A DNA stretch of 64,000 nucleotides from Lachnospira sp. (lineage in GTDB: Bacteria; Bacillota; Clostridia; Lachnospirales; Lachnospiraceae), in contig JAGATQ010000019.1 in assembly GCA_017621205.1 (NCBI GenBank), positions 1-64,000 on the forward strand, read 5' to 3'. The notes beneath the pieces are model-generated. The model worked only from the letters and a program-made list of their open reading frames with translations. It was not told where the DNA came from and searched no databases. Made by a program: the position numbers and the translations under genes. Below are positions 1 through 8,240 of the stretch, piece after piece. Positions within the stretch are counted from its first letter, which is position 1; each line of letters opens with the position of its first letter.

Positions 1-2
1 AT

Positions 3-112
3 AGTTTGGCGAAGGATAAACTTTCACTCTGCAAGGCGAATTTTCGACGGCGTAGCGGTGGCTACGGCTAGAAAATGCAACGCAGCGGATGAAAGTTTAG
101 ACAAGTCAAACT
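3..112. repeat. large imperfect palindrome at the window edge
   Basis: Arms at 18-56 and 61-98 fold on each other around a GGTG loop at 57-60. Paired blocks are 18-26 with 90-98 (AAACTTTCA), 29-32 with 83-86, 41-45 with 71-75 and 51-56 with 61-66 (CGTAGC). An outer block AGTTTG (3-8) pairs with CAAACT (107-112). The element is richer in G+C than its surroundings and contains no gene. It looks like a dispersed palindromic intergenic repeat, but only this copy is in the window. Confidence 0.6.
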
Positions 113-137
113 GCAAGATACTTAGTTTATGATGTAC

Positions 138-168
138 TAGTGTAGTGTACCACTGATACACTACACTA
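138..168. terminator. perfect 12-bp hairpin downstream of the GrpB-family gene
   Basis: TAGTGTAGTGTA (138-149) and its exact reverse complement (157-168) are separated by a 7-nt loop. It lies just after the stop of the minus-strand GrpB-family gene and could end its transcript. There is no T-run behind it on the minus strand, so it is a weak intrinsic terminator at best. Confidence 0.4.
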
Positions 169-176
169 AATTCAAC

Positions 177-740
177 TTAATACCTGTTACCATACTCCTC
201 TTTCGCATAGGCTGTATATTTTGAAACGAAGGCACCCTTGGCATTAGTATAAGCATCTCTGTTATGCTCGTATTCCTTCCAAAGCGATAACTTTAATTTC
301 TCATATTCCTCTGCCAAAACAGGATTATCATTCATATAGTCCCGAAAATATAGCTCATCATTATCACCCCGATAACGCAGATGCAAATGAAATACTTTTT
401 CTGCAAATCCTTTATCCGTGTATCCTTTATTCAATGATAGTTTATCCTTCTCCTCAGACATACATATATAATTACTCTTTACAAGTTTTTCCCTTATGCT
501 AGCCATAGAAACGCCGAAAGGAACTTCAACCAATATATCAATAATGGGCTTTGCCCAAATCTTAACTATTGCAGTACTTCCAATATGGCTTATTCTCACG
601 TCTTTGTCCTGCAGCAGCATGCTTAAATAGTTCCTTTCCTCTTCATACCAAGCTGCCCAGCAGTCTCTATGTTCCGATAAAATTATTGGAAATAGCTCCC
701 ATAATTCATCCATTGTCATTTCAGATAAGGTCTTCCCCAT
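177..740 (-). CDS. GrpB-family (UPF0157) nucleotidyltransferase-like protein
   Basis: A protein of 187 residues of the GrpB family, which belongs to the nucleotidyltransferase fold superfamily; its cellular role and substrate are not firmly known. The family signature is visible in the first third: HIGSTA followed by KPIIDILVEV, carrying the GS and D-x-[VD]-type residues. The segment between them reads IVKIW rather than the more usual VPGL, a small departure. An ATG at 752 is possible, but GGAGG sits directly on it; the ATG at 740 is spaced five bases from that GGAGG and is preferred. It is transcribed alone or after the GH9 gene, 68 bases upstream, with no shared function apparent. Confidence 0.8.
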   Translation of the reverse strand: MGKTLSEMTMDELWELFPIILSEHRDCWAAWYEEERNYLSMLLQDKDVRISHIGSTAIVKIWAKPIIDILVEVPFGVSMASIREKLVKSNYICMSEEKDKLSLNKGYTDKGFAEKVFHLHLRYRGDNDELYFRDYMNDNPVLAEEYEKLKLSLWKEYEHNRDAYTNAKGAFVSKYTAYAKEEYGNRY

Positions 741-808
741 AAAAACCTCCATAAACTATTGATAGGTTAAGCGTTTCTTTTCCATGTATATCATAAACTA
801 CATGAAAA

Positions 809-3052
809 TCATTGCCCGATATATTCCGACAATACATATACCATCGGTGAGTTCCAGTAAATGGTCACCTCGTTACAAGAGAAGCTCTGTACATTATCCA
901 CATAACATTTCGCTGGTGCTACTCCCTGCATGGTCGCCTTAGCATAAGGGTCCTCTAAATTGCTGTCCGGACCTCCGATTACCATTCCCTTCATCGGCTG
1001 CTCCAACACCTGTGAGGGACGATGGTGCGGCTGCTTAGGCGAAAGCGAACCATACCCCGTAACAAAACAGTAGGAATTGGTATTTTTCCCTAACAGATAA
1101 TGGAGCTGTTCCTTCGCCAATGCCTTATCTGCCTTTTCCGGCATAATGGTTTCTGCCATCTGAAGCATCATTGCACTGCTCAGCACCGTCAGATTACTTC
1201 CCCATGTATATTCTCCTACACCAACTGCATAGCTATCCTCCTTAGCTGCCTTAAGAACCTCATCCAATCCATAAGTAAACCGATTTCTTACCTCCCCCGC
1301 AAAGTTCTCATCCTGTCCATCTGCCGTTAAATATGCCCACACACCATAATAGCCTACTGCCTGCCATCCAAAACCACCGGAGGCACTCAATACCTTAAGC
1401 TTTTTTAACTGCTTATGTATGTCCTTATCTTCTGTCGTCTTAAAAAGCTCTGCCAATGCCCAGAATTGTTCATCCACTGCATTGTCATCCGGATACTCCC
1501 CGGTCACAATATCTTCGGGATTTTTAAATCCCGAATCATCCATGTGGGCATTCAAATAATGAACCGCCTTCTTAGCAGCAGCAAGACATGTCTTGGCAAA
1601 TTCCTTGTCCTGTGTTTCATAAACTCTTGCTGCCATCGCCATAACCGCTGCAAAATCCCCTGTGGCTGCATTAGAAACAGGGGCTATAATAAGCTCCTCT
1701 GTCTCCTTTTCCGGCATTACCGTCTCTGGAAAATTGGCACAGGTAACCTTATGATAAACACCACCAGATGCCTCATCCTGCATTTTCAAAAGCCAATCAA
1801 GCTCATATCTCGCCTCGTCAAGAATATCCGGTACTCCATTGCCACTCTCGGTAATTCCAAGAGAATCATCAAATTTATTCGGAGCTTTCTCATAGGTTAA
1901 TAATAAATCTGCTACTGCCTTCGCCCCGGAAACAACATAACGTCCATAATCCCCTGCATCGTGCCAGCCACCAGATACCTCCTTCTTCTTCTTTGTTCCA
2001 TAAATCGTCGCCTCCCCTGTATGGCAGACCGGATGGGCAAAATCTCCCGCAGCTTCCTTAGTAAGCTCCACACCACAGCGCTGTAAAAAGAGCATCTTTA
2101 AGGAATCCTCTAAAAGCCCCTGATATACATTCTCTCCAATCGTAAATGGAAAGGATTCTCCATTTTTATCTGTAATAATCTTATATTTGCCTGCTTCTTT
2201 AAGAGACGAAAAATCAGCAACCGCCGTTTCTTCCCCGCTGGCAGTGTTACTTTTTTGCTCTGTCACATTACCCTCATAAACGGTTTCTCCTGTATCTGCC
2301 TTTACCACTGTAAAGCTGTCCGAAAGTTCGTCTCCCCGGAGCACAGCCTTCTTCTCATCATCAGGCTGATAACCAATCTGATTCAGATTAACATCTTTCG
2401 TCTCGACCTCTGCCACATCCTCTATCTTATTACTATCATCTGCAAGATACAGCTCAAAATTGTCCACATAAATAGAATGTTCTCCCAAGTCCCCAGGACT
2501 TTCCTCAAACTTACCAAGATTGAGACAAAGACGTGGTGCCGGATCAGAGCCCTCTGTCATCTCAAAGGTATTTTCCACATGCTGCATTTCCTCATTAACG
2601 GACACCTTATCTGACACATAGGCATGATAGTCCCCACCATTCATCTGAATACGCCATTCCATCACACGATCTGCACTAGAGGCTATATCAAAGGAAAACT
2701 GATACTTACATCCCGTATCCAACGCAAATCCGTCAAGGTACGCCTGAACCGCATGCTCCACACTACCCAGACTGCTAATATGTATCTCAAGCTGTTTATC
2801 CTTATTGACACTGAGTGTTCCGCTTCCACCGTTCGTATAGGTGTTCCATTTGCCTACCCCATCGTCAAAGGTTCCATTCGGAATCATGTTATCCTTTGTC
2901 TCATCCTTCTTAGCAAGCTCCTGTTCCTGCGTTGTCTCCTCTGTTGTCTTTACGTTATCCTTTTGCTTAGGCTTGCCACAGGCACATAAAGAACCAAGCA
3001 TTACGACACATAATAATATTGCCATCCATACCTTTCCCATTCTTCGCTTCAT
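809..3052 (-). CDS. lipoprotein endoglucanase, glycoside hydrolase family 9 with CBM4/9-like and Ig-like domains
   Basis: A 747-residue beta-1,4-glucanase that should act at the outer face of the membrane. Residues 1-25 form a lipoprotein signal ending in the lipobox LCAC, so Cys25 is the probable lipid anchor, followed by a Thr/Glu/Lys-rich linker. Residues about 58-205 resemble a CBM4/9-type carbohydrate-binding module (NGTFDDGVGKW). About 221-305 is the Ig-like domain that precedes many GH9 catalytic domains (VNLNQIGYQP). The catalytic domain covers about 310-745: GGWHDAGDYGRY at 361-372 holds the two Asp residues of the nucleophile/base motif, and NEV near residue 728 holds the general acid Glu. 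AGAGGT precedes the ATG. A membrane-tethered GH9 enzyme is less usual than a free or cellulosomal one. The surroundings give no degradation operon. Confidence 0.92.
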   Translation of the reverse strand: MKRRMGKVWMAILLCVVMLGSLCACGKPKQKDNVKTTEETTQEQELAKKDETKDNMIPNGTFDDGVGKWNTYTNGGSGTLSVNKDKQLEIHISSLGSVEHAVQAYLDGFALDTGCKYQFSFDIASSADRVMEWRIQMNGGDYHAYVSDKVSVNEEMQHVENTFEMTEGSDPAPRLCLNLGKFEESPGDLGEHSIYVDNFELYLADDSNKIEDVAEVETKDVNLNQIGYQPDDEKKAVLRGDELSDSFTVVKADTGETVYEGNVTEQKSNTASGEETAVADFSSLKEAGKYKIITDKNGESFPFTIGENVYQGLLEDSLKMLFLQRCGVELTKEAAGDFAHPVCHTGEATIYGTKKKKEVSGGWHDAGDYGRYVVSGAKAVADLLLTYEKAPNKFDDSLGITESGNGVPDILDEARYELDWLLKMQDEASGGVYHKVTCANFPETVMPEKETEELIIAPVSNAATGDFAAVMAMAARVYETQDKEFAKTCLAAAKKAVHYLNAHMDDSGFKNPEDIVTGEYPDDNAVDEQFWALAELFKTTEDKDIHKQLKKLKVLSASGGFGWQAVGYYGVWAYLTADGQDENFAGEVRNRFTYGLDEVLKAAKEDSYAVGVGEYTWGSNLTVLSSAMMLQMAETIMPEKADKALAKEQLHYLLGKNTNSYCFVTGYGSLSPKQPHHRPSQVLEQPMKGMVIGGPDSNLEDPYAKATMQGVAPAKCYVDNVQSFSCNEVTIYWNSPMVYVLSEYIGQ

Positions 3053-3085
3053 ATAGGTTACCTCTCTTTACTGTATTTATGTAAG

Positions 3086-3228
3086 TAATTGCAAAACAAT
3101 AACTTACTGATACGATAGTCATAATATTATATTAATTTACTTCGTTGTCGCAGCGTTGCAAAGTACAAAGGCGTAAATTTATATAACATTATGACTATCT
3201 TGTCTAACAACTACACGTTTCGCAATTA
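3086..3228. repeat. palindromic repeat, copy 1 (27-bp hairpin core 3114-3199)
   Basis: The core arms 3114-3140 and 3173-3199 are 27 bases each with two mismatches, around a 32-base loop. An outer pair of arms (3086-3097 and 3217-3228, TAATTGCAAAAC type) is placed symmetrically 16-19 bases outside the core. A second copy in the same orientation lies at 4392-4473. The rest of 3053-3391 shows no gene on either strand; it holds this repeat and the upstream region of the plus-strand gene. Confidence 0.75.
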
Positions 3229-3391
3229 TCTATTAATAATTATAGTATAACACAATACAAGCTGTATTCCCAACCCTTTTACAATTCCTCTCATGGCAAA
3301 AACAGACTATCACCTTTTCATCTATATCTACCGATATATTATTTATAGAAATGAGTAAGAATGCATGTTACATATTTCAAGGAGGGATTTT

Positions 3392-4345
3392 ATGAATCTG
3401 AACATTAATGTTAATTCCGGGATTCAACGGGCAGGGACGCCCACAGCCGGCAGTCAGGGGCATTTTTTACAACTAGGAAGGCTTACCAAAGCGGGACAAA
3501 ACGATATCGATATTAAAGAACAATCTGCCCGACGTACGAAAAGCATGACTGCACAGATTATGCGAAACGCTGAGAAAATGGAAGCCACGTTCTTAGACCG
3601 CATTGATAACAGCAGAACCAACATCGCTGCCAACAAAAAGAAGATGGATATCAATTTTACAGCTTACAAGGATTCCTACAATGCGAAACAAAAACTGGCT
3701 GAAGATTTTGAAATCAGTTCTGATGAGATGAAGCTGCTAGACAAGGCATACAATGCAGAGAAACATAAAGGCGAGGCACCTGCATTAACCGAAGAGGAAC
3801 AGGCAGCTCTTGCTGAGCTTCGTCAACGTGACGGAGTATCCGATTATGAGGAGCAAGCCAATGTGTTAAATGAGGAGATGGATACTTACCGCAAGGATGT
3901 TAACGATTCCATCAAGGCAATTAAAAAGGAGAATTATATTCTCTCAACTGTAAAGCAGGAATATCTGAAGGTTCATATTATGGCAGATGCCAATCGGGAG
4001 ATTGATAAGATTAAAACGGATGAAGCAAAGAGCCTGATATTTTCTGCTTATACTGAAGCCAAAGAAAATATAGATGAGAAGCTTTCAGAAGAGAAGGAGA
4101 AGCAGGCTGAGGCCGAGAAGGAAGAGGCTGAAAAGGAGAAAATCGAGGCCAAACGGGAAGAACGGGAAGCGAAACAGGAGGTTCTGATTGAGAAAGCACA
4201 GGAACAAACCGATGAGGTATCGGCTAAGGTAGAAGATGCCGAAGCTGCCATGGCTGAAACAGAGGCTAAGGTAAATGAAATTAATGCGAAACTGAAACAA
4301 CTCGAAGAACTGTTGAATGGTAGTAATGTGGATACTTTAGCATAA
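3392..4345 (+). CDS. unrecognised charged coiled-coil protein
   Basis: Product of 317 residues that I do not recognise. The start is the ATG at 3392, seven to eight bases after AAGGAGGG; an earlier in-frame ATG at 3365 has no ribosome site. There is no signal peptide or membrane segment. The first 35 residues are low in charge (MNLNINVNSGIQ), the middle is mixed helix, and about residues 215-305 are an almost unbroken Glu/Lys/Ala coiled coil of EKEKQAEAEKEEAEKE type. The sequence ends in a short GSNVDTLA tail. It is the only plus-strand gene in the window, and the copies of the hairpin repeat on either side suggest an insertion or cassette. A structural or scaffold role is only a guess. Confidence 0.75.
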   Translation: MNLNINVNSGIQRAGTPTAGSQGHFLQLGRLTKAGQNDIDIKEQSARRTKSMTAQIMRNAEKMEATFLDRIDNSRTNIAANKKKMDINFTAYKDSYNAKQKLAEDFEISSDEMKLLDKAYNAEKHKGEAPALTEEEQAALAELRQRDGVSDYEEQANVLNEEMDTYRKDVNDSIKAIKKENYILSTVKQEYLKVHIMADANREIDKIKTDEAKSLIFSAYTEAKENIDEKLSEEKEKQAEAEKEEAEKEKIEAKREEREAKQEVLIEKAQEQTDEVSAKVEDAEAAMAETEAKVNEINAKLKQLEELLNGSNVDTLA

Positions 4346-4391
4346 GAAGTATGTATCCTAGGCACTGGAGGAACTAATTTATTATTGGCTA

Positions 4392-4473
4392 TCGTCATAA
4401 TACTATATTAATTCACTTCGTTTTCTTTGCTTCGCAAAGTACAAAGGCGTGAATTTATATAGCATTATGACTA
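4392..4473. repeat. palindromic repeat, copy 2 (25-bp hairpin)
   Basis: Arms 4392-4416 and 4449-4473 with three mismatches around a 32-base loop, the same loop length as copy 1. The loop ends TTCGTT and CAAAGTACAAAGGC are identical in both copies; the central 12 bases differ. Two stem pairs change from T-A in copy 1 to C-G here on both arms, so pairing is kept. Similarity to copy 1 continues for about 45 bases to the right (GTTTTGCAAT). Apart from this repeat and the hairpin at 4527-4571, the interval 4346-4645 holds no gene. Confidence 0.75.
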
Positions 4474-4526
4474 ATAACATAGTGGACAATAGGTTTTGCA
4501 ATCGCCTATATAATATATAAAATAAC

Positions 4527-4571
4527 AAGGAGTTTGCTTACAACCCCATTAAAGGGTTAAGCAAACTCCTT
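4527..4571. terminator. bidirectional intrinsic terminator between convergent genes
   Basis: AAGGAGTTTGCTTA (4527-4540) pairs perfectly with 4558-4571, a 14-bp stem, with CTTTTA on the plus side and TTGTTATTTTA on the minus side. It sits between the convergent coiled-coil gene (plus) and rmlC (minus) and would serve both. Confidence 0.7.
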
Positions 4572-4645
4572 TTATGTCACTTAATAATACTTATGATACA
4601 TTACCACATCATAAACTAAGTTTCTTACAATTAATTTACGATGTG

Positions 4646-5248
4646 CTAAAACTGAAAAGTATCTTTCAATCCAAGCCACTGTTGGTCTTTATCAGAAAGA
4701 TTCAGCTTGGTTCCATCCGCAAGAGTATACCCAGAGGCATTGGCATTACCCGGATATTCTCCAGTCAGAGATGGCCACTCAATACCAATCTCCGGGTCAT
4801 TCCAGGCAAGACCACCCTCATCGCCCGGATGATAAAAATCTGTCACTTTATAACAAAACTCGGCAGTGTCACTCAATACCAGAAACCCATGGGCGAATCC
4901 CTCAGAAATATAAAACTGCTTTTTATTCTCCTCTGTCAGTTCTACACCGAACCACCTGCCATAGGTTTCACTTCCAGAACGCAAATCGACCGCAACATCA
5001 AACACAGAGCCCTTAATTACACGAACCAATTTGCCCTGCGGATATTCCTTCTGAAAATGCAACCCACGAAGCACACCCTTTGTGGACATCGACTGGTTAT
5101 CCTGTACAAATACCATATTAAGTCCTGCTTCCTTCATGTCATTCTGATTGTAGGTCTCCATAAAATAACCACGGCTATCACCATGCACGGTTGGCTCAAT
5201 TACATATAATCCTTCAATTGGTGCTTTTGTCACTTTTATTTGTCCCAT
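4646..5248 (-). CDS. rfbC: dTDP-4-dehydrorhamnose 3,5-epimerase
   Basis: RmlC/RfbC, 200 residues, a cytosolic cupin enzyme that epimerises C3 and C5 of dTDP-4-keto-6-deoxyglucose, the third step of dTDP-L-rhamnose synthesis. Visible marks are GVLRGLHFQ with the catalytic His, EGFAHGF, and the Tyr of FCYKVTDFY. The length is slightly above the usual 180-190. The start is supported by AGGAG seven bases upstream. It follows rfbD by 100 bases and is the last gene of the rfbB-rfbD-rfbC group; the fourth enzyme, RfbA, is encoded 31 kb away inside the polysaccharide locus. Confidence 0.96.
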   Translation of the reverse strand: MGQIKVTKAPIEGLYVIEPTVHGDSRGYFMETYNQNDMKEAGLNMVFVQDNQSMSTKGVLRGLHFQKEYPQGKLVRVIKGSVFDVAVDLRSGSETYGRWFGVELTEENKKQFYISEGFAHGFLVLSDTAEFCYKVTDFYHPGDEGGLAWNDPEIGIEWPSLTGEYPGNANASGYTLADGTKLNLSDKDQQWLGLKDTFQF

Positions 5249-5348
5249 AACTGTACTCCTATTTCTTATCTGCTAACACTCACTTAAAACATAACACTAT
5301 TCATTGGCTTATCTTTTATCCATTGATTTACTCTATTTATTTTTAACT

Positions 5349-6200
5349 CTACCAAGTTATCACCTTCAAATAACGGGATAAGGCATCCTGCCATGAAGGA
5401 AGTCGTTCAAATCCATTATCACTAAGCTTCTCCTTGCTCATCCGGCTGTTATAGGGTCTCGCCGCTTTAGCCGGAAACTCACTGCTTGATACCGGAGTAA
5501 CCGTTACATCATCCATGCCTGCTTGTTTAAATATCTCACACGCAAATTCATACCAGCTACATAGTCCCTCATTGGTTGCGTGATATACACCATATTTATC
5601 TGTTTCTACCATATCTACCAGTAAAACTGCCAAATCAAATGTATAAGTAGGAGAACCGACTTGATCCTCCACTACCTTAACAGCACCATTTTCCTTGCCA
5701 AGACGTAGCATTGTCTTAATAAAATTCTTACCATTTACGCCAAAGACCCACGCAATGCGAACAATATAATATTGTTTAACATATTTTTGAACGGCAAGTT
5801 CCCCCTCATATTTTGTCTGACCATATACATTTAAGGGAGCTTTATGTGGATCATCCGGTTCCCAGTAATGCTCTCCCTGTCCATCAAAAATATAATCTGT
5901 ACTGATATAAATCATCTTAATATCAAGCTCACCACACACCTTGGCGATATTTACCGTACCATCTACATTAACTCTGCGGCATAGTTCCTCATTCTCCTCC
6001 GCAGCATCCACAGCAGTATATGCTGCACAATGAATGACAGCATCAACCTTTGCACTCTTAATCGTCTTTTCCACAGATGATGCATCAGTAATATCCATCT
6101 CCTCAATATCTACTCCAATCGCCTTATGTCCTCGCTTCGTTAACTCATTCATTACATCATAACCAAGCTGACCCTTTACCCCTGTCACCAACACTTTCAT
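5349..6200 (-). CDS. rfbD: dTDP-4-dehydrorhamnose reductase
   Basis: RmlD/RfbD, 283 residues, an extended short-chain dehydrogenase that reduces the 4-keto group to give dTDP-L-rhamnose. The N-terminal nucleotide motif is VTGVKGQLG; YISTDYIFDG and the YGQTK (YxxxK) catalytic pair follow near residues 100-130. An ATG four codons earlier (6212) overlaps the ribosome site AAAGGA, so MKVLVTG at 6200 is the likelier start. It lies 60 bases after rfbB in the same direction and is probably cotranscribed with it. Confidence 0.95.
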   Translation of the reverse strand: MKVLVTGVKGQLGYDVMNELTKRGHKAIGVDIEEMDITDASSVEKTIKSAKVDAVIHCAAYTAVDAAEENEELCRRVNVDGTVNIAKVCGELDIKMIYISTDYIFDGQGEHYWEPDDPHKAPLNVYGQTKYEGELAVQKYVKQYYIVRIAWVFGVNGKNFIKTMLRLGKENGAVKVVEDQVGSPTYTFDLAVLLVDMVETDKYGVYHATNEGLCSWYEFACEIFKQAGMDDVTVTPVSSSEFPAKAARPYNSRMSKEKLSDNGFERLPSWQDALSRYLKVITW

Positions 6201-6260
6201 CGTAAGCTTCATCCTTTCTCACAGCATGCATAGCTAGACCATCTACATTCCAACCTGCTG

Positions 6261-7286
6261 TTACTCCACTCTATCCTTATACATCTGTGCAAAATAATTG
6301 CGGTATTCACCGGAAATAATATTCTCCCACCATTCCTTATTATCCAAATACCACTGAATAGTCTGCTGAATACCAGTATCAAAGGTATATTTCGGCTTCC
6401 AACCAAGCTCAGTCTCAAGCTTCGTCGGGTCAATCGCATACCGCATATCGTGTCCCGGACGGTCTTTCACATACTTGATTAAGCTCTCTGGCTTATCAAG
6501 AGCCTTTAATATCGTCTTAACCACCTCTAAATTCGTCCGCTCATTATGACCGCCCACGTTGTATACTTCCCCAACCTTACCTTTATGAATAATTAAATCA
6601 ATTGCTACACAATGGTCATACACATGCAGCCAATCCCTAACATTCGCACCATCTCCATATACCGGGAGCTCTTCATCTGCCAAAGCACGGCTAATGATAA
6701 GTGGAATTAGCTTCTCTGGGAAATGGTAAGGACCATAGTTATTGGAACAACGGGAAATCGTTACTGGCAATCCAAATGTTCTGTAATATGCCAAAACAAA
6801 CAAATCAGCACTCGCCTTACTGGATGAATATGGACTTGATGTATGAAGTGGCGTCTCCTCTGTAAAAAATAAATCTGGACGGTCCAATGGCAAATCCCCA
6901 TATACCTCATCCGTAGACACCTGATGATACCGCTTTACTCCAAATTCCTTAGATGCATCCAAAAGCACTGTCGTACCTAATACATTGGTCTGTACAAATA
7001 TACCAGGGTCCTCGATAGAACGGTCTACATGGCTCTCCGCAGCAAAGTTTACAACAATATCAAACTTCTCTTTCTCAAACAAATCATAGATGAAACTACG
7101 GTCTGCAATATCCCCCTTTACAAACTTATAATTAGGCTTGTCCTCTACTGGTTTACAGGTCTCCAGATTACCAGCATAAGTCAACAAATCCAAATTCACA
7201 ATGTCGTAATCCGGATAATTGTTTACCATGTAATGAACAAAATTTCCCCCAATAAATCCGGCACCACCTGTTACTAAAATCTTCAT
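6261..7286 (-). CDS. rfbB: dTDP-glucose 4,6-dehydratase
   Basis: RmlB/RfbB, 341 residues, converts dTDP-glucose to dTDP-4-keto-6-deoxyglucose using bound NAD+. It starts with the Rossmann motif TGGAGFIGGNF; STDEVYGDLP holds the Thr-Asp-Glu catalytic residues near 125, and YSSSKASAD the YxxxK pair near 155. The frame is open for a further 31 codons, but only the ATG at 7286 has a ribosome site (GGAGG, eight bases) and fits the family. First gene of the rmlB-D-C group, with a clear promoter about 115 bases upstream. Confidence 0.96.
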   Translation of the reverse strand: MKILVTGGAGFIGGNFVHYMVNNYPDYDIVNLDLLTYAGNLETCKPVEDKPNYKFVKGDIADRSFIYDLFEKEKFDIVVNFAAESHVDRSIEDPGIFVQTNVLGTTVLLDASKEFGVKRYHQVSTDEVYGDLPLDRPDLFFTEETPLHTSSPYSSSKASADLFVLAYYRTFGLPVTISRCSNNYGPYHFPEKLIPLIISRALADEELPVYGDGANVRDWLHVYDHCVAIDLIIHKGKVGEVYNVGGHNERTNLEVVKTILKALDKPESLIKYVKDRPGHDMRYAIDPTKLETELGWKPKYTFDTGIQQTIQWYLDNKEWWENIISGEYRNYFAQMYKDRVE

Positions 7287-7399
7287 ACTTCTATCCTCCA
7301 TTTTTACATTTACTATAAGTATATCCCATTTACTATACTTTAAAGCATATTTATCCTTTTGCCATAATACAAAGTGCAAAAATCACTATAATTTTCTAT

Positions 7400-7428
7400 A
7401 TTTTACCATAGGAAAATATTGGGTGCAA
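7400..7428 (-). promoter_or_regulatory. sigma-A-type promoter of the rfbBDC group
   Basis: On the minus strand TTGCAC (7423-7428) and TAAAAT (7400-7405) are 17 bases apart, with a TG extension before the -10 box. It faces rfbB and gives a leader of roughly 105 bases. Confidence 0.7.
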
Positions 7429-7464
7429 GTGTACCGACTGTTTATTCTGTATCATTCTGACAGA

Positions 7465-8229
7465 TTAATAACTCAATTTTTTCAAAAATGCTTTTGTCCG
7501 CTCATTCTTCGGGTTGTCAATCACATCCTCCGGCTTTCCTTCCTCCACAATCATTCCATCATCCATGAAAATAACCCGGTCAGATACCACTCTGGCAAAA
7601 TCAATTTCATGGGTTACGATTGCCATTGTCATATTGTCCTCCGCCAGCTGCTTCATAATCTTTAAAATTCCTGCAGTAATCTCGGGATCTAAGGCAGAAG
7701 TCGGCTCATCAAAATATAACATCTTCGGATTCATGGCAAGCGCACGGGCAATCGCAACTCGCTGCTGCTGACCACCAGAAAGCTCATAGGGGTAGGCATT
7801 TTCCTTGTCTGCAAGACCTACCTTGGCAAGCAGTTCTCTTGCTTCCTCATAAACCTCCTCCTTCTCCCGTTTCTGGATACAAATTGGAGCATCCACCACA
7901 TTTTTTAATACAGAATAATGTGGAAACAGGTTAAAATTCTGAAAAACCAGTCCGAAATCCATTAATACTTCCCGCAATTCTTTTTTAGGGGGATAAATTA
8001 CTTTTTTTGTTTCCTCATCCTCAACAACTACTGGATGTTCACTATAGCTTAATGTACCACCGTCCATCTGCTCTAAAAAGGTAGCACATCGCAGCAGCGT
8101 TGATTTACCACTGCCGGAAGGTCCAATAATTGACACTACCTCCCCCTCCTCTATAGTCAGGCTGATATCCTTTAATACCTCCTTGCCATCAAAGCGTTTC
8201 TTCACATGATTCATTTCCAATACCTTCAT
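7465..8229 (-). CDS. polar amino acid ABC transporter ATP-binding protein (GlnQ-like)
   Basis: ATPase of 254 residues powering the fused binding-protein/permease encoded just upstream (11-base gap). Walker [10 protein letters not shown] near residue 37, signature [15 protein letters not shown], Walker [15 protein letters not shown] and the switch His in IVTHEIDFA are intact. It is of the PAAT family by resemblance; there is an insertion of acidic residues between Walker A and the Q-loop ([10 protein letters not shown]) longer than in typical GlnQ. AGGAGGT precedes the ATG. The substrate cannot be fixed from sequence alone. Confidence 0.93.
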   Translation of the reverse strand: MKVLEMNHVKKRFDGKEVLKDISLTIEEGEVVSIIGPSGSGKSTLLRCATFLEQMDGGTLSYSEHPVVVEDEETKKVIYPPKKELREVLMDFGLVFQNFNLFPHYSVLKNVVDAPICIQKREKEEVYEEARELLAKVGLADKENAYPYELSGGQQQRVAIARALAMNPKMLYFDEPTSALDPEITAGILKIMKQLAEDNMTMAIVTHEIDFARVVSDRVIFMDDGMIVEEGKPEDVIDNPKNERTKAFLKKLSY

Positions 8230-8240
8230 ATTGCCACCTC

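Noticed and set aside
3300..3345. Flagellar sigma-factor promoter (CCGATAT) before the coiled-coil gene
   Set aside because: The -10-like ACCGATAT is present, but no TAAA lies 15 bases upstream.
4574..5209. Plus-strand ORF of about 210 codons
   Set aside because: It is opposite to rfbC, whose protein is clearly conserved; the plus translation has no recognisable motif and no ribosome site.
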